Assembly: GCF_025397995.1 (NCBI RefSeq)
Contig: NZ_CP104550.1
Coordinates: 772,001-836,000, forward strand
From: Methanothermobacter wolfeii
GTDB lineage: Archaea; Methanobacteriota; Methanobacteria; Methanobacteriales; Methanothermobacteraceae
Reading direction: 5' to 3'
DNA length: 64,000 nucleotides
Position 1 is the stretch's first letter, and the number at the start of each line of letters is the position of its first letter. The notes below the pieces were generated by a model. The model was not told where the DNA came from. It worked only from the letters and a program-made list of their open reading frames with translations, and did not search any database. The translations under genes and the position numbers were made by a program. Positions 1 through 9,539 of this stretch are shown piece after piece.

Positions 1-662
1 CCTTCGCATACTCTGTATCCCATGACCTCAGGGTCCCCTTGAGGGCGATAGATGGGTTTTCAAGGATACTCGTGGAGGACTATGAGGACAAACTTGATGA
101 GGAGGGTGTCAGGCTCCTTGGAATCATAAGGGATAACACCAAGAAGATGGGGCAGCTCATCGATGACATACTCATGCTCTCAAGGGCCGGAAGACAGGAT
201 ATGAAACTTGACAGGCTCGACATGAAGGCCCTTACAGAGTCCGTATACAGGGAACTTGCAGATCAGGAGGACAGGGCCATAGAGTTCTCGGTTGCTGATC
301 TTCCCCCGGCCTATGCGGACCGGGCCCTCATGACCCAGGTGCTCAGCAACCTCCTCTCCAACGCCATCAAGTTCACCCGGGAGAGGAACCCTGCAAGGAT
401 AGAGGTTGGCTTCTATGAGGAGGACGATGAATACGTGTATTACGTCAGGGACAACGGGGCCGGCTTCGATATGAAGTATGTGAATAAACTCTTCGGACTC
501 TTCCAGAGACTCCACAGCTCCGATGAATTCGAGGGCACCGGCGTGGGGCTTTCAATAGTCCAGAGGATTATAAGGAGGCATGGAGGAAGGGTCTGGGGTG
601 AGGGTGAAGTTGACAGGGGAGCCACCATCTACTTCACACTTCCAAAGGCGGTGAGAGAATGA
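1..662 (+). CDS. Sensor histidine kinase, C-terminal part (cut by left window edge)
   Basis: The reading frame is open from the first bases, so the gene begins outside the window; the in-frame TTG at 39 is not its start. The first visible residues, [10 protein letters not shown], are the phospho-accepting His (H) box of a HisKA domain. They are followed by a HATPase_c domain with N box ([10 protein letters not shown]), G1 (DNGAGFD) and G2 (GTGVGLSIV). It should autophosphorylate on His and pass phosphate to a receiver. The stop overlaps the start of the next gene, an Rcp1-like response regulator, by 4 bp, so the two are probably a translationally coupled cognate pair. The sensory part is not visible. 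The HATPase resembles phytochrome-type kinases, which often pair with Rcp1-like regulators. Confidence 0.9.
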   Translation, partial: FAYSVSHDLRVPLRAIDGFSRILVEDYEDKLDEEGVRLLGIIRDNTKKMGQLIDDILMLSRAGRQDMKLDRLDMKALTESVYRELADQEDRAIEFSVADLPPAYADRALMTQVLSNLLSNAIKFTRERNPARIEVGFYEEDDEYVYYVRDNGAGFDMKYVNKLFGLFQRLHSSDEFEGTGVGLSIVQRIIRRHGGRVWGEGEVDRGATIYFTLPKAVRE

Positions 663-1093
663 TTGATGCGGACATACTGCTGGTTGAGGACAACCCAACA
701 GATGCAGAGCTTACCATGAGGGCACTTAAGAAGAACAACCTTGCAAACAAGCTTCATTGGGTTAAGGATGGTGAAGAGGCCCTTGATTACATATTTGCAA
801 GGGGAAAGTACGCAGACAGGGACCCCGGGAACATACCGAAGCTCATCCTCCTGGACCTCAGGATGCCCAAGGTCGATGGGCTTGAAGTCCTCCAGGAAAT
901 CAAGAGGGATGAGACAGCAAGCAGGATACCCGTAGTGGTACTCACATCCTCCAAGGAGGATGAGGACATAGTTGAGAGCTATAAGCTTGGAGTTAACAGT
1001 TACGTCAGCAAGCCGGTGGAGTTTGATGAGTTTATAAGTGCCGTGTCCACCCTCGGCTTCTACTGGATGCTTATAAACCAGCCACCTGAATAG
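659..1093 (+). CDS. Single-domain response regulator, Rcp1-like
   Basis: A 144-residue CheY-like receiver with no output domain. The acidic pair is in [11 protein letters not shown], the phospho-accepting Asp in [11 protein letters not shown], the conserved Thr/Ser in VVLTSS and the Lys in VSKPVEF, so all active-site residues are present. The long loop after the third helix and the P-K-L-I-L-L-D-L context match the Rcp1/cyanobacterial phytochrome regulator subfamily. Its ATG overlaps the stop of the upstream kinase (ATGA), implying coupling. Lacking an output domain, it likely acts by protein contact or within a phosphorelay with the receiver-PAS-kinase encoded directly downstream. The family call is firm; the partner is inferred from position. 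Confidence 0.93.
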   Translation: MIDADILLVEDNPTDAELTMRALKKNNLANKLHWVKDGEEALDYIFARGKYADRDPGNIPKLILLDLRMPKVDGLEVLQEIKRDETASRIPVVVLTSSKEDEDIVESYKLGVNSYVSKPVEFDEFISAVSTLGFYWMLINQPPE

Positions 1094-1118
1094 CAGGGAA
1101 TCTTTCAGAGGATTTAGA

Positions 1119-1739
1119 ATGGCAGACAGGGTTAAGGTGCTGATACTTGAAGACGTACCCATTGATGCAGAGCTCATCGTAAGGGAACTTAAAAGGGACG
1201 GTATTGAGTTTGACCATGTCACAGCAGATGATGAGGATTCCTTCAGAAGGGCCCTTGATGAATTCAAACCTGACATAGTCCTGGCAGACCACTCCCTCCC
1301 CAGCTTTGACGGGGTGTCAGCCCTTAAAATAGTCAAGGAAAAAAATGACATACCCTTTATATTTGTGAGCGGGAAGATAGGGGAAGAATTCGCTGTTGAG
1401 ATGCTGAAGGCCGGGGCAACGGATTACGTGCTGAAGAGCAACCTTTCAAAGCTCCCCCTTGCAGTAAGGAGAGCCCTTGATGAGGCTGCTGAGGAGAGGA
1501 AGATCAAAGAGGCCCAGAGGGCCCTTGAGGAGAGTGAAAGGAAATACAGGGCCCTCTTTGAGAAATCAGGGAACCCCATATTCATCTGCGCAACCGATGG
1601 AACCGTCCTCGACGTCAACCCGGCCGCCGCCGGGTTCCTGAAATCATTCCATGAGGATATCACAGGAAAGAACCTCCGTGAATGGGTAAGGGAGGATGAC
1701 TTCAGGAAGCTTTTCACCATGGTGAGAGCGGCCTTGTGA
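1119..1739 (+). CDS. Receiver-PAS part of a frameshifted hybrid sensor kinase (5' half)
   Basis: This 206-codon frame holds a receiver domain (ILEDVPIDAE acidic residues, phospho-Asp in VLADHSLPSFDG, Lys in YVLKSN), a coiled linker (EERKIKEAQRALEESERKYR) and the first half of a PAS domain starting at KYRALFEKSG. It stops inside the PAS fold. The missing half of the PAS, a second PAS and the kinase core continue in the frame one base back (next feature). This looks like one gene of about 580 codons split by a one-base loss between about 1711 and 1736. Domain order receiver-PAS-PAS-HisKA_2-HATPase is common in methanogen kinases. Whether the lesion is real or a sequencing error cannot be decided here. 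Confidence 0.8.
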   Translation: MADRVKVLILEDVPIDAELIVRELKRDGIEFDHVTADDEDSFRRALDEFKPDIVLADHSLPSFDGVSALKIVKEKNDIPFIFVSGKIGEEFAVEMLKAGATDYVLKSNLSKLPLAVRRALDEAAEERKIKEAQRALEESERKYRALFEKSGNPIFICATDGTVLDVNPAAAGFLKSFHEDITGKNLREWVREDDFRKLFTMVRAAL

Positions 1740-2863
1740 AGTTCAATGTTGGATTGAGGGGTCGTCTGCTGGACGTGTCCATGACGGCCGTGGACATGGG
1801 CGGGGAGAAGATCATCTACCTCCTGGGTAAGGATGTAACCTACCAGAAACACATTGAAAAGGAACTCAAATCCAGGAAGGAGGAGTACAGGGTCATATTT
1901 GAGAACACAGGTACACTTACACTGATCTGTGGCAGTGACATGGTAATAGAACTTGTTAACGGCGCCTTCGAGAGTTTCTCAGGTTACAGCAGGGGTGAGA
2001 TTCAGGGGCAGATGAAACTCACAGACTTTGTTGATCCATCAGACAGGGGGAGGATCGAGGCATACCACAAGCTCAGGCTCTTAAAACCCGATGCAATACC
2101 CAGAAACTTTGAAGTCAGGCTTCAGAGCAGGAGGGGTGATGAGGGGAATTTCTTTGCAACCATGGTCACCCTTCCAGGTGAAAAATGCCTCATATCCCTC
2201 ATGGACATAACAAAGAAGAAGATGGTGGAGGAACGCCTCAGAAAGTCCCTGAGGGAGAAGGAACTCCTTTTAAGGGAGATCCACCACAGGGTCAAGAACA
2301 ACCTCCAGATAATATCAACGCTGCTGATGCTCCAGGCATCCACAACCAGCGACCCCCGCCTTGAGGAACTCTACAGGGAGAGCCAGCACAGGATAGACGC
2401 CATATCCCTCATACACGAGAAACTCTATGAGTCAAGGGATGTGTCCAGCATAAACCTCAGGGACTACATCAAGACGCTCATCGGGGACCTCCTGGAGTCC
2501 TATGGAACCGGAAAAAGGGTGAATGCAAGGGTAAAGGTTGAGGATATAAGGCTCAACATAGAGACAGCCATCCCATGCGGCCTCATAATCAATGAACTGG
2601 TATCAAATTCCCTTAAATACGCCTTCCCTGACGGTGAGGGTGAGGTCACGGTTGAGGTTAAAAGAAGGGGGGACTGCTACAGGATGCTGATATCTGATGA
2701 TGGCGTGGGACTGCCAGAGGACCTTGACCCGGAAAGGGTGAACACCCTGGGGCTGCGGATAGTTAAGAACCTTGTGGAGCAGATAAACGGGGAACTTGAA
2801 ATCAAAAGGCCAGCGGAGTTCATAATAACCTTCACCGAAGTTGAATACCACAGGAGGTTCTGA
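1736..2863 (+). CDS. PAS-HisKA_2 histidine kinase (3' half of the frameshifted kinase)
   Basis: Begins with the C-terminal strands of a PAS domain (KFNVGLRGRLLDVSM to LLGKDVT), then a complete second PAS (EYRVIFENTGTLTLI onward), the HisKA_2 dimerisation box with [14 protein letters not shown] as phospho-His motif, and a HATPase_c domain (NELVSNSLKYAFP; ISDDGVGLPEDLD). The GTG at 1736 overlaps the previous frame's stop, so re-initiation is possible, but starting mid-PAS argues that this is the remainder of a single gene. It would autophosphorylate at the His of IHHR. The final G2-like segment is short, as usual for HisKA_2 proteins. The next receiver gene (2982) is a plausible partner. Confidence 0.85.
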   Translation: MKFNVGLRGRLLDVSMTAVDMGGEKIIYLLGKDVTYQKHIEKELKSRKEEYRVIFENTGTLTLICGSDMVIELVNGAFESFSGYSRGEIQGQMKLTDFVDPSDRGRIEAYHKLRLLKPDAIPRNFEVRLQSRRGDEGNFFATMVTLPGEKCLISLMDITKKKMVEERLRKSLREKELLLREIHHRVKNNLQIISTLLMLQASTTSDPRLEELYRESQHRIDAISLIHEKLYESRDVSSINLRDYIKTLIGDLLESYGTGKRVNARVKVEDIRLNIETAIPCGLIINELVSNSLKYAFPDGEGEVTVEVKRRGDCYRMLISDDGVGLPEDLDPERVNTLGLRIVKNLVEQINGELEIKRPAEFIITFTEVEYHRRF

Positions 2864-2981
2864 GGGCATCTGCTGTAATCTGCAAGGACTTACAGATACA
2901 TGAAATATGATGGGGGTAACAGCCCTCCTTAATCGTCAGTGAAGGAAGACAATATCTGATTGATAGTCAAGAGGTATTTTT

Positions 2982-3815
2982 ATGGCCAGAATTCTTGTTG
3001 TTGAGGACGAGGCAATAGTTGCCATGGGAATAAAACATAAACTTGAGACAATGGGTCATGAGGTTGTTGATACAGTCTCAACAGGCAAAGACGCCATAAG
3101 GGCCAGTAAGATCCATGAACCGGACCTTGTCCTCATGGACATTGTCCTCAAGGGTGAAATGGACGGTATAGAGGCGGCCAGGAAGATCAGGGACAGGTTC
3201 AACATACCCATAATCTACCTGACAGCCTACGCCGATGAGGAGATGCTCACACGCGCCAAGGTCACCGAGCCCTACGGTTACATAGTCAAACCCTTCAAAT
3301 CCTCTGAGCTCAACGCAAATATAGAGATGGCCATATACAGACACCGGGCCGCCATGAGGGAGAAGGAGCTGATGAAGAAGCAGATAATCTCAGACTTCTA
3401 CAACTTCATCATCAATGCAATGCCATCGGCCGAAGCAGATGAGGATGCCATCAGGAAACTTCTATCAGCCATATTCAGGGAGAGGATCACAGAGGAACTC
3501 GCACCGGGATTTAAGGCCCACATGGAGGAATACTCCGATGAGGACAGCCTTGAGGCCTACCTTGCATGGGTTGCGGATATATTTGAGAACTTCACGGTGA
3601 GGGTGGGGTTCCTTGAGGATGATAAAAACGTCTACGTTGAATTTGAAAACTGCCCGTGGTTCGAGGATGCCAGGAAGAATCCGGGCTTCTGTCTTAACTG
3701 TGAGGGAATCCTCAGGTTAAGCTTCGGATGGAGCAAACTTCCAGGAAACTTTGAGGTTATGGACCGCATCGTGAACGGGGGAGAAAGGTGCCTCTTCAGG
3801 TTTGGTGTGAAGTAA
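2982..3815 (+). CDS. Response regulator with C-terminal methanogen output-type domain
   Basis: Residues 1-125 form a complete receiver: VVEDEAIVA, phospho-Asp in LVLMDIVLKGEMDG, Thr in IYLTAYAD, Lys in YIVKPFKSSE. Residues about 140-277 form a separate alpha/beta domain ending in a cysteine-bearing segment (ENCPWFEDARKNPGFCLNC, and a later RCLF). This resembles the output domain called MetOD1 in methanogen regulators; that name is from memory of the family, not a search. There is no helix-turn-helix, so it probably signals by ligand or protein binding, not classical DNA binding. The cysteines could hold a metal. It follows the frameshifted kinase after 118 bp with its own untranslated stretch. 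Confidence 0.85.
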   Translation: MARILVVEDEAIVAMGIKHKLETMGHEVVDTVSTGKDAIRASKIHEPDLVLMDIVLKGEMDGIEAARKIRDRFNIPIIYLTAYADEEMLTRAKVTEPYGYIVKPFKSSELNANIEMAIYRHRAAMREKELMKKQIISDFYNFIINAMPSAEADEDAIRKLLSAIFRERITEELAPGFKAHMEEYSDEDSLEAYLAWVADIFENFTVRVGFLEDDKNVYVEFENCPWFEDARKNPGFCLNCEGILRLSFGWSKLPGNFEVMDRIVNGGERCLFRFGVK

Positions 3816-3918
3816 CTGGAGATGTTATCGTCCAGACTGAGCTTTCAGCAGGATCCGATTATGGTTTGGAATATCATGGATCCTCACCTTGATTTCTGGG
3901 ACGGGCACGGAGGATACC

Positions 3919-4997
3919 ATGAGAAGAACAGGCATCGCCAACTGCCCCTCCACGGGGGCCACCCACCGGCATGGCTCATGAGGAGGATGATTAAACTCTC
4001 AGGGGCCATTGCAGAGGTCATAATCGAGGAGTACGGGACCTCAGAGTTCATATCAAGGATATCAGATCCCTTCTGGTTCCAGGCCTTCTCATGTGTAATA
4101 GGCTTTGACTGGCACTCATCAGGGACAACCACAACAACATGCGGAGCCCTCAAATCAGCCCTTGATCCTGAAAGGCATGGTATACTCGTTGCAGGTGGTA
4201 AGGGGAGGGCCTCAAGGAGGACCATCCATGAACTTGAGGGGGCGGGTGAACTCTTTGGCCTTGACAGCTCCGGGCTGCAGTATGCAAGCAGAATCTCTGC
4301 AAGGGTGGATAACAGCTGCATCCAGGACGGCTTCCAGCTCTACCAGCACACCTTCATGGTTGATGGGGATGGTGAATGGACGGTGATCCAGCAGGGCCTC
4401 AACTCTGGGGGTGGCTACGCCAGGAGGTACCACTGGCTCGGTTCAGGGGTTGATGAGTACACAGAGAACCCCCACACAGGAATCTCATCCGATAGAAGAT
4501 TTGATGAGGTCCTTGACATGACCTCACCCATGAGCAGGGGTGCAAGGAGGGTCAGCGTGGACCTTGTATGCGACGGACCCGAACATATCAGGAGGTACCT
4601 GACGGGTCAGAGGACGCTCTTCGACTTCAACGTCCTTGACATACCGGCCCATCACCATGTTGAACTCTCTGAGGGGGATATGGCCGTACTTGAAAGGGCC
4701 CATGAGCTGCAGCCATCAGACTATGAGGAACTTGTCATGGTGGAGGGTCTTGGGGCGAAGAAGATACGTGCCCTTGCCCTTGTGGCGGAGCTGGTCTATG
4801 GTGAGAGGGCCAGCTGGAGGGACCCTGCGAGGTACAGCTACGCCCACGGGGGAAAGGACGGCCACCCCTACCCTGTGGACAGGGAGACCTATGACTCCAC
4901 GGGGGATTACCTGAGAAATGCCATTGAGGATGCAGGGATCGATAGGAAAGACCGCCTGAGGGCCCTGGAGTCCCTTGGAAGATTTTTGAAATTATAA
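3919..4997 (+). CDS. DUF763 family protein, with a one-base loss near its start
   Basis: From about residue 9 on, the protein matches DUF763: LPLHGGHPPAWLMRRM, the FDWHSSGTTTTTCGALK segment, and a helix-hairpin-helix-like stretch near the C-terminus (EELVMVEGLGAKKIRALAL). The family normally begins M-R-R-T-G-x-A-x-L-P-L-H-G-G. An ATG at 3919 starts MRRTGIAN in one frame, and LPLHGG continues from 3942 in another. Restoring one C after 3942 joins them perfectly. The in-frame upstream extension from 3822 is therefore spurious. DUF763 is widespread in archaea and its function is unknown; the HhH suggests nucleic-acid contact. Confidence 0.85.
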
Positions 4998-5150
4998 GAG
5001 GACATGGCATTGCCTTCCTGCCAGCTGCTGCGGCGTCTTTTTCAGGACCCATATTGAAAAAGAATATGGTCTCTGCGGAATCTTTAAAGCCTCAGCTGAG
5101 ATTATATTAAACATCCTGAACTGTGTTATCTTTATGATGAGGTGTTACCT

Positions 5151-6239
5151 GTGAAGGGAGTTCTTGTGATATCAAACATGTATCCCAGTAAAGAGAATAA
5201 ATCCTTCGGTAGTTTCATTAAGGTTCATGTGGATGCATTCAGAGACCATACCGACCTTGAACAGTTTGTTGTTGCAAACACTGACCCCGGGAAGGGCCTG
5301 CCACGCCTTATATACAAGTATGGATCCCTGCTTTTACGGTCGGTGTGGTATTCCCTGCGGAAACCCTTTGATGTGATCCACGCCCACTATGTATTCCCCA
5401 CGGGATTCATAGGCCTTATATGCCACTGGCTCACAGCCAGACCCCTCATAGTAACGGTCCACGGGGGTGATATCAATAACCTTGCAAGAAGGAACTCCAT
5501 CCTCTTTAAAATTTCAGGCTTCATCCTCAGGAGGGCCGCCGCAGTAATCGCTGTTAGCAGGGATATCAGGGACAAGCTTGTGAACGAATTTGGGGTTGAC
5601 GGGGGGAGGGTGCATATAATCAACATGGGCGTTGACACAGGGGTTTTCAGACCGCTGGATAGGGAAAGGTGCCGGGAAAGGCTTGGCCTCTCGGGTAATA
5701 AAAGAATAGTCCTGTTCGTTGGGAACATAATACCACGTAAGGGAGTGTTATACCTCCTGAGGGCCCTTGAGGGTCCGGAGTTTGTTGATGTTAAATGCAT
5801 AATACTGGGGGCGGCTGTGGACAGGGAGTACATGGATACCCTAAGGGAGGTTTCAGGGTCTCTGGATGCTGATGTGGAATTCACTGGACCCGTATCCTAT
5901 AGTGAGGTTGCTATCTGGATGAATGCTGCAGATGTTTTTGTTTTACCATCCCTTGAGGAGCCCTTTGGTCTTGTTGCACTGGAGGCCCTTGCATGTGGCA
6001 CTCCAACCATTGCAACTGCAGTAGGGGGTCTTAAGGAATTTGTAAGGGAGTCAGAGACCGGCTACAGCGTACCACCAGGGGATCCTGATGCCCTGAGGGA
6101 GAAGATAAGAAGGGTACTTGACCCGGAAAACAGGTCAGAGGTTGAGTCTATGAGGGAGAGGGGACTGCGAGTGGCGAAATCATTCAGTACACTGAAGCAG
6201 ATTGAAAGGATACTTGAGGTCTACCGGCAGGTTTCATGA
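5151..6239 (+). CDS. Glycosyltransferase family 4
   Basis: A 362-residue GT-B enzyme. The N-terminal half has VISNMYPSKEN and HAHYVFPTGFIG, and VTVHGGDINNL. The C-terminal glycosyl-transferase group 1 domain has VLFVGNIIPRKGV, and the family signature PSLEEPFGLVALEALACGTP with the two catalytic/donor-binding glutamates spaced as usual. It probably transfers a sugar from a nucleotide-sugar donor to a glycan or lipid acceptor on the cytoplasmic side of the membrane; the acceptor cannot be told. GTG at 5151 is chosen because a GAGGTG site lies 6 bases upstream; an in-frame GTG at 5142 overlaps that site. It stands alone with about 150 bp upstream and a T-rich stretch downstream. Confidence 0.9.
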   Translation: MKGVLVISNMYPSKENKSFGSFIKVHVDAFRDHTDLEQFVVANTDPGKGLPRLIYKYGSLLLRSVWYSLRKPFDVIHAHYVFPTGFIGLICHWLTARPLIVTVHGGDINNLARRNSILFKISGFILRRAAAVIAVSRDIRDKLVNEFGVDGGRVHIINMGVDTGVFRPLDRERCRERLGLSGNKRIVLFVGNIIPRKGVLYLLRALEGPEFVDVKCIILGAAVDREYMDTLREVSGSLDADVEFTGPVSYSEVAIWMNAADVFVLPSLEEPFGLVALEALACGTPTIATAVGGLKEFVRESETGYSVPPGDPDALREKIRRVLDPENRSEVESMRERGLRVAKSFSTLKQIERILEVYRQVS

Positions 6240-6328
6240 AAATCTCCCTGGAGTATTTTTTCAGTCCATCCGTTCTTTTTATTCTAAATTAACCCTGATT
6301 TCTTTTAGGGGGAACATTTACCACATGC

Positions 6329-6352
6329 CATGATTATTACCATGATTATTAC
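6329..6352. repeat. Tandem 12-bp repeat upstream of the chelatase cluster, possible operator
   Basis: The unit CATGATTATTAC occurs twice without a gap, about 85 bp before the ChlID-like start and just upstream of an AT-rich TATA-like stretch (around 6375-6400). Position suggests a binding site for a metal-responsive or other regulator of the chelatase/transport operon. No known consensus was matched with confidence. Confidence 0.4.
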
Positions 6353-6436
6353 TTTTTCCTGTATTAACAAAAGATAAGTAATACTATTTTTATTTCAGAA
6401 ATTATTAAATACTTCCTGGGGAATAGTGGATTACAG

Positions 6437-8224
6437 GTGATAATTTTTGATCCACATGTATTTCCCTTCACAGCAATCAGGGGCCAGGAGCTACTCAGGA
6501 AGGCCCTCATACTTAACGCAATCAACCCGAAGATTGGTGGAGTACTTATAAGGGGTGATAAGGGGACAGGAAAGTCCACCGCAGTAAGATCCCTCAGGGA
6601 ACTCCTACCTGAACGCCCCGTGGTTGAAGGATGCAGATTCGGCTGCGACCCCACTGGAGGAGAGCTCTGTCAGGAATGCCAGGAAAGGCTCAGGAGGGAA
6701 GGAAGACTCCCTTCAAAGCCCGTCAGGATGCAGGTGGTTGATCTTCCAGTATCAGCAACAGAGGACATGGTCGTTGGTTCACTGGACATAAAGAGGGCTC
6801 TTAGGGATGGTATAAAGGCCCTTGAACCAGGAATACTCGCCAGGGCCAACGGGAACATCCTCTACATCGACGAGGTTAACCTCCTGGACGATTATGTTGT
6901 GAACACACTCCTTGATGCAGCGGCCATGGGCATGAACATCATTGAACGTGAAGGGATATCCATAATGCACCCCTCAAGGTTCATACTTGCAGGTACAATG
7001 AACCCTGAGGAGGGAGACCTTAGACCCCAGATAATAGACAGGTTCGGTCTCTGTGTGGATGTGGAGGCCCTCATGGATCCCGATGACAGGATAGAGGTTA
7101 TAAAACGTGCAGTTGAATTCCAGGAAGACCCCGAGTCATTTCACAGGAAATTCATGAAAAAACAGGAGGCGCTCAGAACAAAGATTATGAGGGCCCGCAG
7201 AATCCTCCCAGATGTTGAAGTCCCTGAAGACGCCCTTTCACTGATAGTCAGAATATCATCTGCCCTAGGGATTAGGACCCACAGGGCTGACATCATAACA
7301 GCAAGGACAGCCAGGACCATGGCGGCCTTAAAGGGGAGGGAAAGGGTCACTGATGATGATGTAAGGGAGGCAGCACTCCTTGCAATGAAGCACAGGCTCA
7401 AACAGCTCCCGTTCCAGAGGGAACAGGAACTCGACCAGGACATGATCCAGGATATCATGGACGGTGAACTGGAGGATGAGGACACAGGGATTGATCGGAA
7501 CCGGAAACTTAAACTGAACCTTGAAGCCACAGACCTCAGGGGCGCCCTCCAGGGAAAGACCAGCAGGGCCGTTGAGGCAAGAAAGGGGAAGTACGTCCGT
7601 GCAAGACCGAACCCTGAACCTGAAAGCATAGCCATGGATGCAACCATAAAGAGGGCGGCTGCAGATGGAAGCCCCGTGGTCCTCCCGGAACACCTCATGG
7701 AGAAGGTCCGGGCTGGGAGGGCCGAGACACTCTACATAATCGTCCTTGACACATCATCATCCATGCGCCTCGAAAGGAAGATAAAATTCGCAAAGACCGC
7801 ATCATGGCTCATACTCAGGGACTCCTATGAGAAGAGGAACCGTGTGGCCCTCATTGCATTCAGGGGCCATAAGGCGGAGCTCGTGGTTGAACCAACATCA
7901 AACTATGAATCAGTTGAAGAAGCCCTTGAGGAGCTCTCGTCAGGTGGAAGGACACCCCTGACACCCGCCCTGAAGCTCGCGGCTGAGGTTTCTGCCTCAC
8001 ATAAAGATGATGCAGCCACCATCATCGTAATCTCGGACGGCCGCTGCAACGTCTTCATCAACTCCAACCTTGAGGAGGACATCAGGATGCTCGCACCGGA
8101 ACTTGATAGGGTGAACATGATATTCGTGAATGCAGAGCCATCAGCAAGGAGCCTTGGAATCCTTGAGGATATAGCGGCGAATTTCACATCAGAGGTCCTC
8201 TACCTTGACGATATACTCATATAG
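6437..8224 (+). CDS. Magnesium/cobalt chelatase-type ChlI-ChlD fusion (AAA+ plus VWA)
   Basis: A 595-residue fusion of an AAA+ ATPase and a von Willebrand A domain. Walker A is GDKGTGKST (about residues 37-45), Walker [13 protein letters not shown], sensor region [18 protein letters not shown]. The MIDAS motif DTSSSM is near residue 437, with [11 protein letters not shown] and ISDGRC completing the integrin-I fold. Such proteins are the ATP-driven motor subunits that work with a CobN/ChlH large subunit to insert a metal into a tetrapyrrole; the CobN-like gene lies at the end of this same cluster. The GTG start at 6437 follows a 197-bp leader with tandem 12-bp repeats. Cobalt and cobalamin are the likeliest metal and product, by analogy. 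Confidence 0.9.
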   Translation: MIIFDPHVFPFTAIRGQELLRKALILNAINPKIGGVLIRGDKGTGKSTAVRSLRELLPERPVVEGCRFGCDPTGGELCQECQERLRREGRLPSKPVRMQVVDLPVSATEDMVVGSLDIKRALRDGIKALEPGILARANGNILYIDEVNLLDDYVVNTLLDAAAMGMNIIEREGISIMHPSRFILAGTMNPEEGDLRPQIIDRFGLCVDVEALMDPDDRIEVIKRAVEFQEDPESFHRKFMKKQEALRTKIMRARRILPDVEVPEDALSLIVRISSALGIRTHRADIITARTARTMAALKGRERVTDDDVREAALLAMKHRLKQLPFQREQELDQDMIQDIMDGELEDEDTGIDRNRKLKLNLEATDLRGALQGKTSRAVEARKGKYVRARPNPEPESIAMDATIKRAAADGSPVVLPEHLMEKVRAGRAETLYIIVLDTSSSMRLERKIKFAKTASWLILRDSYEKRNRVALIAFRGHKAELVVEPTSNYESVEEALEELSSGGRTPLTPALKLAAEVSASHKDDAATIIVISDGRCNVFINSNLEEDIRMLAPELDRVNMIFVNAEPSARSLGILEDIAANFTSEVLYLDDILI

Positions 8225-8234
8225 GAGGTTTTCA

Positions 8235-8786
8235 ATGTTTAAATTCGAGAAATTCACAACATCGGATCTTGCATTCACGGGACTCATAATAGCCCTCATG
8301 TACATAGTCCAGACCATCACCATCCTGGGTGTATCCGCACTCACCCCTGTAGATGCCCTTAAATCGGTTGCATCGGCATTCTTCGTATGCATAGTGATAA
8401 GCATAGGCCTTGCAAGGGTGGGGAAGATAGGGACCTTCACAATCATAGGCCTCGTTAACGGGATAATATGTGGCCTTATAATGCCCGCCTTCCTCCCCCT
8501 CCTCCCGGCAACATTCCTGGGGGGACTTGCAGGTGATGCTTCGGTGGCAGCTGTATACGGGGGATACTCATCAAGGAATTCCCTCCTCATGGGCTGCGGG
8601 GCCGCCAAGTTCATCGAGACAATGGTCATCCTCACATTCCCCTTCCTCCTGGGATTCTCAACCTTCATGCTGGCACCCCTCCTTATCCTTGCATCAGCGG
8701 TTACCGTGGCGTTCCTTGCAATGCTCGGAGCCCTTGTCGGTTACGGTATCATAACCGAACTCCGGATGGCAGGAGCACTTCAGTAG
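8235..8786 (+). CDS. ECF transporter substrate-binding (S) component
   Basis: A 183-residue integral membrane protein with about six hydrophobic helices and Gly/Ala-rich loops. The start MFKFEKFTTSD is supported by AGGAGG 6-7 bases upstream; an upstream in-frame ATG at 8205 lies inside the previous gene. It is followed immediately by EcfT and a double EcfA ATPase, so it should be the membrane subunit that binds the substrate. It lacks the N-terminal His signature of the cobalt/nickel components CbiM and NikM, so the substrate is not clear; neighbours suggest cobalt, a corrinoid or a tetrapyrrole precursor. The family assignment rests on size, topology and context. Confidence 0.75.
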   Translation: MFKFEKFTTSDLAFTGLIIALMYIVQTITILGVSALTPVDALKSVASAFFVCIVISIGLARVGKIGTFTIIGLVNGIICGLIMPAFLPLLPATFLGGLAGDASVAAVYGGYSSRNSLLMGCGAAKFIETMVILTFPFLLGFSTFMLAPLLILASAVTVAFLAMLGALVGYGIITELRMAGALQ

Positions 8787-8798
8787 GAGGATCCATAA

Positions 8799-9533
8799 TT
8801 GGATTTCGAAAGCCTCTTCTCACCATTCACAGCCGGCGGAGGAGGGTTCTTCAGGGACATAAACCCTGTTGCGAAGCTCATGGCGGTAGTAGGGGCCACA
8901 GCACTATCAGTGATGGTTTCCGACCTCATGCTCCTCATCACCATGGGCCTCATCTTCCTGGTTTTCATAGTACTCTCAGGGGCCCTCAGGGCATCCATCC
9001 CCTTCCTCTCACTCATAGTATTCTTCTGGCTTGTCTCGGTCATGCTGGCATCCTTTACAGGCGGGGGCATCGGCTATGCAATGGGTTTCAGCCAGTTCTT
9101 TGCAAGGTTCTTCATCATATCAGGGGCCGGCATCTTCTTCGCCTTCACAACATCACCCCTACAGCTTGCATCAGCCATGGAGTCCCTGAAGATCCCCGGT
9201 GAAATCATATTCACACTCACCGTGACCCTCAGGTACATACCCGTCCTTGCACTTGAAACCGCAGCCATATGTGACTCCCTCAAACTCAGGGTTAATCTCT
9301 CAGGCTTCAGGATGCTGTTCAGCCCATCAATACTCTACAGGGGCCTCATAGTACCCCTCATCATAAGGGCGGTTAAGATCTCGGATGAGGTTGCAGTAGC
9401 AGCAGAGTCAAGGGGATTCGACCCTGGAAGAAGGCATAACACACCCATGGAGTTTAACGGGAGGGACCTTGCATTCATGGCCCTATTTGCACTGTTCCTC
9501 TCATCCATAAAGTTAATTGAAATCGTGAGGTGA
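8799..9533 (+). CDS. ecfT: ECF transporter transmembrane (T) component
   Basis: A 244-residue CbiQ/EcfT-family protein with five to six membrane helices. The C-terminal cytoplasmic coupling motif AAESRGFDPGRRH matches the Ala-Ala/Ser-Arg-Gly coupling helices that dock on the ATPases; a first coupling segment is at DSLKLRVNLSGF. It links the S component to the ATP-binding protein. The TTG start at 8799 is chosen because AGGAGG ends 8 bases before it. It lies 12 bp downstream of the S component and 6 bp upstream of the ATPase gene, within one operon. Confidence 0.88.
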   Translation: MDFESLFSPFTAGGGGFFRDINPVAKLMAVVGATALSVMVSDLMLLITMGLIFLVFIVLSGALRASIPFLSLIVFFWLVSVMLASFTGGGIGYAMGFSQFFARFFIISGAGIFFAFTTSPLQLASAMESLKIPGEIIFTLTVTLRYIPVLALETAAICDSLKLRVNLSGFRMLFSPSILYRGLIVPLIIRAVKISDEVAVAAESRGFDPGRRHNTPMEFNGRDLAFMALFALFLSSIKLIEIVR

Positions 9534-9539
9534 TCCACC

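Noticed and set aside
3822-3918. N-terminal extension of the DUF763 protein
   Set aside because: Residues before LPLHGG do not match the family; the true start is at 3919 in another frame.
7141-7698. 185-codon minus-strand frame inside the chelatase gene
   Set aside because: Antisense shadow; the plus strand has well-defined AAA+ and VWA motifs.
8235-8786. Calling the ECF S component CbiM or NikM
   Set aside because: The N-terminal metal-binding His signature of those proteins is absent.
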